The notes below the pieces were generated by a model, which worked only from the letters and a program-made list of their open reading frames with translations, did not search any database and was not told the origin of the DNA. Shown one piece after another: positions 62,701 through 64,000 of a stretch of 64,000 nucleotides of DNA. The number at the start of each line of letters is the position of its first letter. Position 1 is the stretch's first letter. The position numbers and the translations under genes were made by a program. This DNA comes from an uncultured Saprospiraceae bacterium (lineage in GTDB: Bacteria > Bacteroidota > Bacteroidia > Chitinophagales > Saprospiraceae), in NCBI GenBank assembly GCA_937980645.1, contig CALJPQ010000020.1:1-64000 (forward strand), written 5' to 3'.

Positions 62701-64000
62701 TAGCCCGGTGTTCCGCCCGATGTAGTCAGGGTAATAGAACCATCCTGGCCGCTCGGACAGGTTACATTGACCACCGAGGCATTGGTGGAAATGGCTTGCG
62801 GTTGACCCACAGTAGCAGTCCCTGTAGCCGTCAGACCACTGGCTACAGTTACTGTAATGGTGTAAGTGCCGGCAGGAAGGTTCTTAATCAGCGTGTCCGT
62901 GGTTGTACCGTTGCCGCCCGGCCCTGTCCAGCTAAAGTTCATCGCCGGCCCACCCTGAATGAGCTGGGCCGATATGGAACCCGTCGCAGAGCCATTGCAC
63001 GCCGCATTAGAGGGATTTAACTGAAGTACCGGTGGTACGAGCGACGTGATATACACGTGGCCATTGACCAAACCCGGAGTTACTTCTCCTTTCTTGTCTT
63101 GTGTTACTTCAATAGGGAAACCCTGAAAGCCCGTAAAGGTGATGGGCGACGTTTTACCGGTATCACCAATGGCTGTGAAGCACAGCGTGAAAATAATAGT
63201 ACTATCTGGCAACGTCCGGCCCAAAGCCTGGGGGTCAAACCAGGTGAAGCGTATCTGACCCGGAGGGTTAGTATTAAAACTGGCCGCATTCAACCCCAAC
63301 GGGTTGGCTCCAAATTGTATCGGTGTATTGAGCTGCAACAGGGAGGGATCATACGAGATACCTAGCTGTACCGAAGTGATGTCTTTGAAATTGCGCACTC
63401 GAATATCCACGCAGACCGTACCATTCTTGATGACCGTATCCTTATCCGCCATAAAATGCACCGCATTGGGGTCGGCCTGCGGTGCCACAACAAAAATGGT
63501 ATCGCGAACAGCTGTTCCAGGCTCCCAGATATTCTGGCTATTTTTGGTGATAGCTTCCTCCTCCGTTCCCCCGCCGGGCGGGAAGCCAACAGCGTCCATC
63601 CTAATAACAGAAAAGCTGCCTACAGGGCCATCAGCACGGAAGCATACCTCATAAATTTTGGCACCATCTGGTCGGGTAACACCCTGCAACGCCTGCTCGA
63701 ACCAGCTCAAGATCAGATTATTTGAATTGGCCGGAAAAACGCTGAAAGAACCGGCATTCAGGTCGGGCAGGTTGTAACCCGTGGTGTTCTGATACCTCAG
63801 AACGGTCGTATCCCAGTGCATGACGTAGGAAAGCGACACGATGTCTGTGAAGCCTTTCACCGTTACCGGCATACAGCCGACTTTCCCTTTTTCGATAAAC
63901 AGCTTATTGGCGCGGATCTGGAAATTGGCCGGCGGCCCTCCTGTGCCGGTAACGGTTGAGCCGCCGTTGCTGAAGGTAACTTGAATGTTCTGGCCATTGC
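59793..64000 (-). CDS. Giant SprB-like surface protein with cohesin-like modules, SprB repeats and gliding-associated C-terminal domain (adhesin 3, 5' truncated)
   Basis: At least 1401 residues; the frame is open to the right edge (...IRANKLFIEKGKVG then MPVTVKGF), so the ATG at 63872 is internal. Two cohesin-type modules come first: VTVKGFTDIVSLSYVMHWDTTVL and, about 155 residues later, VDIRVRNFKDITSVQLGISYDPSLLQL. Then roughly a dozen SprB-type repeats (GxGNGTTTDTLIKNLPAGTYTITV, GLAAGTYSVTITDTRGC, GLVAGTYTLTVRDANQC, SGTYVVTVTN). The C terminus resembles a gliding-motility-associated sorting domain (VITPAGSDGQNDYALI, FEVYNRWGQLVYRV, LPDGVYYYVLKV). Exported by T9SS with the downstream SprF-like barrel; likely a gliding or attachment adhesin. 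Confidence 0.92.
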   Translation of the reverse strand, partial: NGQNIQVTFSNGGSTVTGTGGPPANFQIRANKLFIEKGKVGCMPVTVKGFTDIVSLSYVMHWDTTVLRYQNTTGYNLPDLNAGSFSVFPANSNNLILSWFEQALQGVTRPDGAKIYEVCFRADGPVGSFSVIRMDAVGFPPGGGTEEEAITKNSQNIWEPGTAVRDTIFVVAPQADPNAVHFMADKDTVIKNGTVCVDIRVRNFKDITSVQLGISYDPSLLQLNTPIQFGANPLGLNAASFNTNPPGQIRFTWFDPQALGRTLPDSTIIFTLCFTAIGDTGKTSPITFTGFQGFPIEVTQDKKGEVTPGLVNGHVYITSLVPPVLQLNPSNAACNGSATGSISAQLIQGGPAMNFSWTGPGGNGTTTDTLIKNLPAGTYTITVTVASGLTATGTATVGQPQAISTNASVVNVTCPSGQDGSITLTTSGGTPGYTYNWVGPPPFATQTTTPSITGLAAGTYSVTITDTRGCTHVPSTIQVSAPAAIQIAQSLVVINPVACHGGNNGSIALPNPTGGTGAHTFSWSGPGGFSATTKNISGLVAGTYTLTVRDANQCSRNFEYTVTQPQSPLEVVVSGTPTAATCFGSNDGSAAVTVTGGTSPYTVQWRLGMQSVATGLNPNNLAPGSYFIIVTDARNCSATAGSSIVVGGPTTAISANPSVQHVKCPGGNDGSITLAPSGGNGAPFTVQWPGNQSGLTLNNLSGGSYVPTITDSKGCTLQAPAITVNVPQPISVGSSNITPQDGLTPGSITLNNVSGGTAPLSFSWSGPNNFTSNQQNLTGLAFGTYTLTITDANQCSATFTYDVPTTNILVAATVSPVTASCNDDGCMTINIPPGAVAPVSITLTKLPPSPFNQIIFPNKDTFQICNLPSGQYEVSLADGASNSFVINNIVITQREPAIVGSSFTPPFDDMKNGSINLTPVPANANLTYQWQHGPTTSVVNGLDSGTYVVTVTNVNSGCTNVYTFSLVRTYAPFECNIVQVTQATCANSSNGAATISVTGGDGPTYTFQWSGPGGFTATTQNISQVPPGVYTCTVIDESNIARQCPAITITSQSQITVANVNVLSNYNGFQVSGATVCDGVASVLVTGQVGNFTVSWNNGVNTPTNSLLCGGPYSVTVADALGCTATWQGNLTFPPSVVGSSAILSNYNGFGVSCDGLCDGRAAVSAVGGVPPYRIQWPTGQVDVNVPLGGLSTATQLCGGEYRVTIIDANNVQTTFTFTMTEPAPLEFSFSTLPPDNFSLCDGQVIATVPAGVQPLSFTWSSITTGKNGNEPRAEDLCPGELIEFVVKDANGCIGTARIRVPYPPDGCFLVRPVITPAGSDGQNDYALITCIEDYPVNTFEVYNRWGQLVYRVDGYDNSTKRWEGRTDKGAVLPDGVYYYVLKVLISNEPHQFKGSINIIR

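Overview
The window reads as a gene-dense chromosomal segment of a moderately GC-rich Bacteroidota, most likely from the Saprospirales/Chitinophagales side of the phylum. Phylum-level evidence: three giant secreted proteins, two ending in a clear gliding-motility-associated C-terminal (CHU_C) domain and the third in a similar one; a PorP/SprF outer-membrane protein; the gliding protein GldC; a Porin_10-type putative porin; a GSCFA protein; a GYDIA GHMP kinase; and many TAnnTTTG -7 promoter boxes typical of the Bacteroidota primary sigma factor. No rRNA, tRNA, CRISPR array, integrase or classical insertion sequence was seen.

Layout. 1-4.8 kb: the 3' part of an AAA-ATPase/PD-(D/E)XK protein, a Ppx/GppA phosphatase, a Thermus-type long isocitrate dehydrogenase, and a minus-strand HEPN/MNT pair. 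4.8-12.3 kb: a secreted CocE-like hydrolase, a secreted helical protein, an omega-amidase-type nitrilase, atpD-atpC, and a MltD-like lytic transglycosylase. 12.4-19.5 kb: a LytTR response regulator, Xaa-Pro aminopeptidase, a membrane-anchored coiled-coil/HhH protein and a two-domain secreted amidohydrolase. 19.4-27.6 kb is the most accessory-looking part: an ATPase-nuclease gene between palindromic repeats, a BASS transporter, a cytoplasmic trypsin-like protease with an unfamiliar partner, GSCFA, and an overlapping ComF-like PRTase/DprA-like pair next to a second copy of the repeat. 27.6-34.5 kb: aroA overlapping a GHMP kinase, a 700-bp gap, YebC, a metallo-hydrolase, der, and two small envelope proteins. 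34.6-47.7 kb: adhesin 1, surE, a triple-LysM protein, a DUF1573 protein, an unaccompanied paaZ, gldC, trxA, a porin, an Rpn-like nuclease and fabI. 47.9-64 kb: adhesin 2, a lipoprotein, two poorly known proteins, UspA, uvrB, a TerB-DnaJ protein, and a SprF-adhesin 3 operon that runs off the right edge.

Most genes are single units or two-gene operons. The coherent theme is envelope and surface biology linked to type IX secretion and gliding (three adhesins, PorP/SprF, GldC, porin, LysM and transglycosylase proteins). Housekeeping genes (atpDC, aroA, der, uvrB, fabI, surE, trxA, yebC) lie between them. The least explained items are a roughly 105-bp two-hairpin repeat present twice in opposite orientation, with related single hairpins at gene ends; a two-gene YbjN-like/trypsin/zinc-ribbon operon; the PRTase-DprA pair; and several genes whose -7 box lies 4 nt before the start codon, implying leaderless mRNAs. 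All assignments come from reading the sequence; no database search was run.
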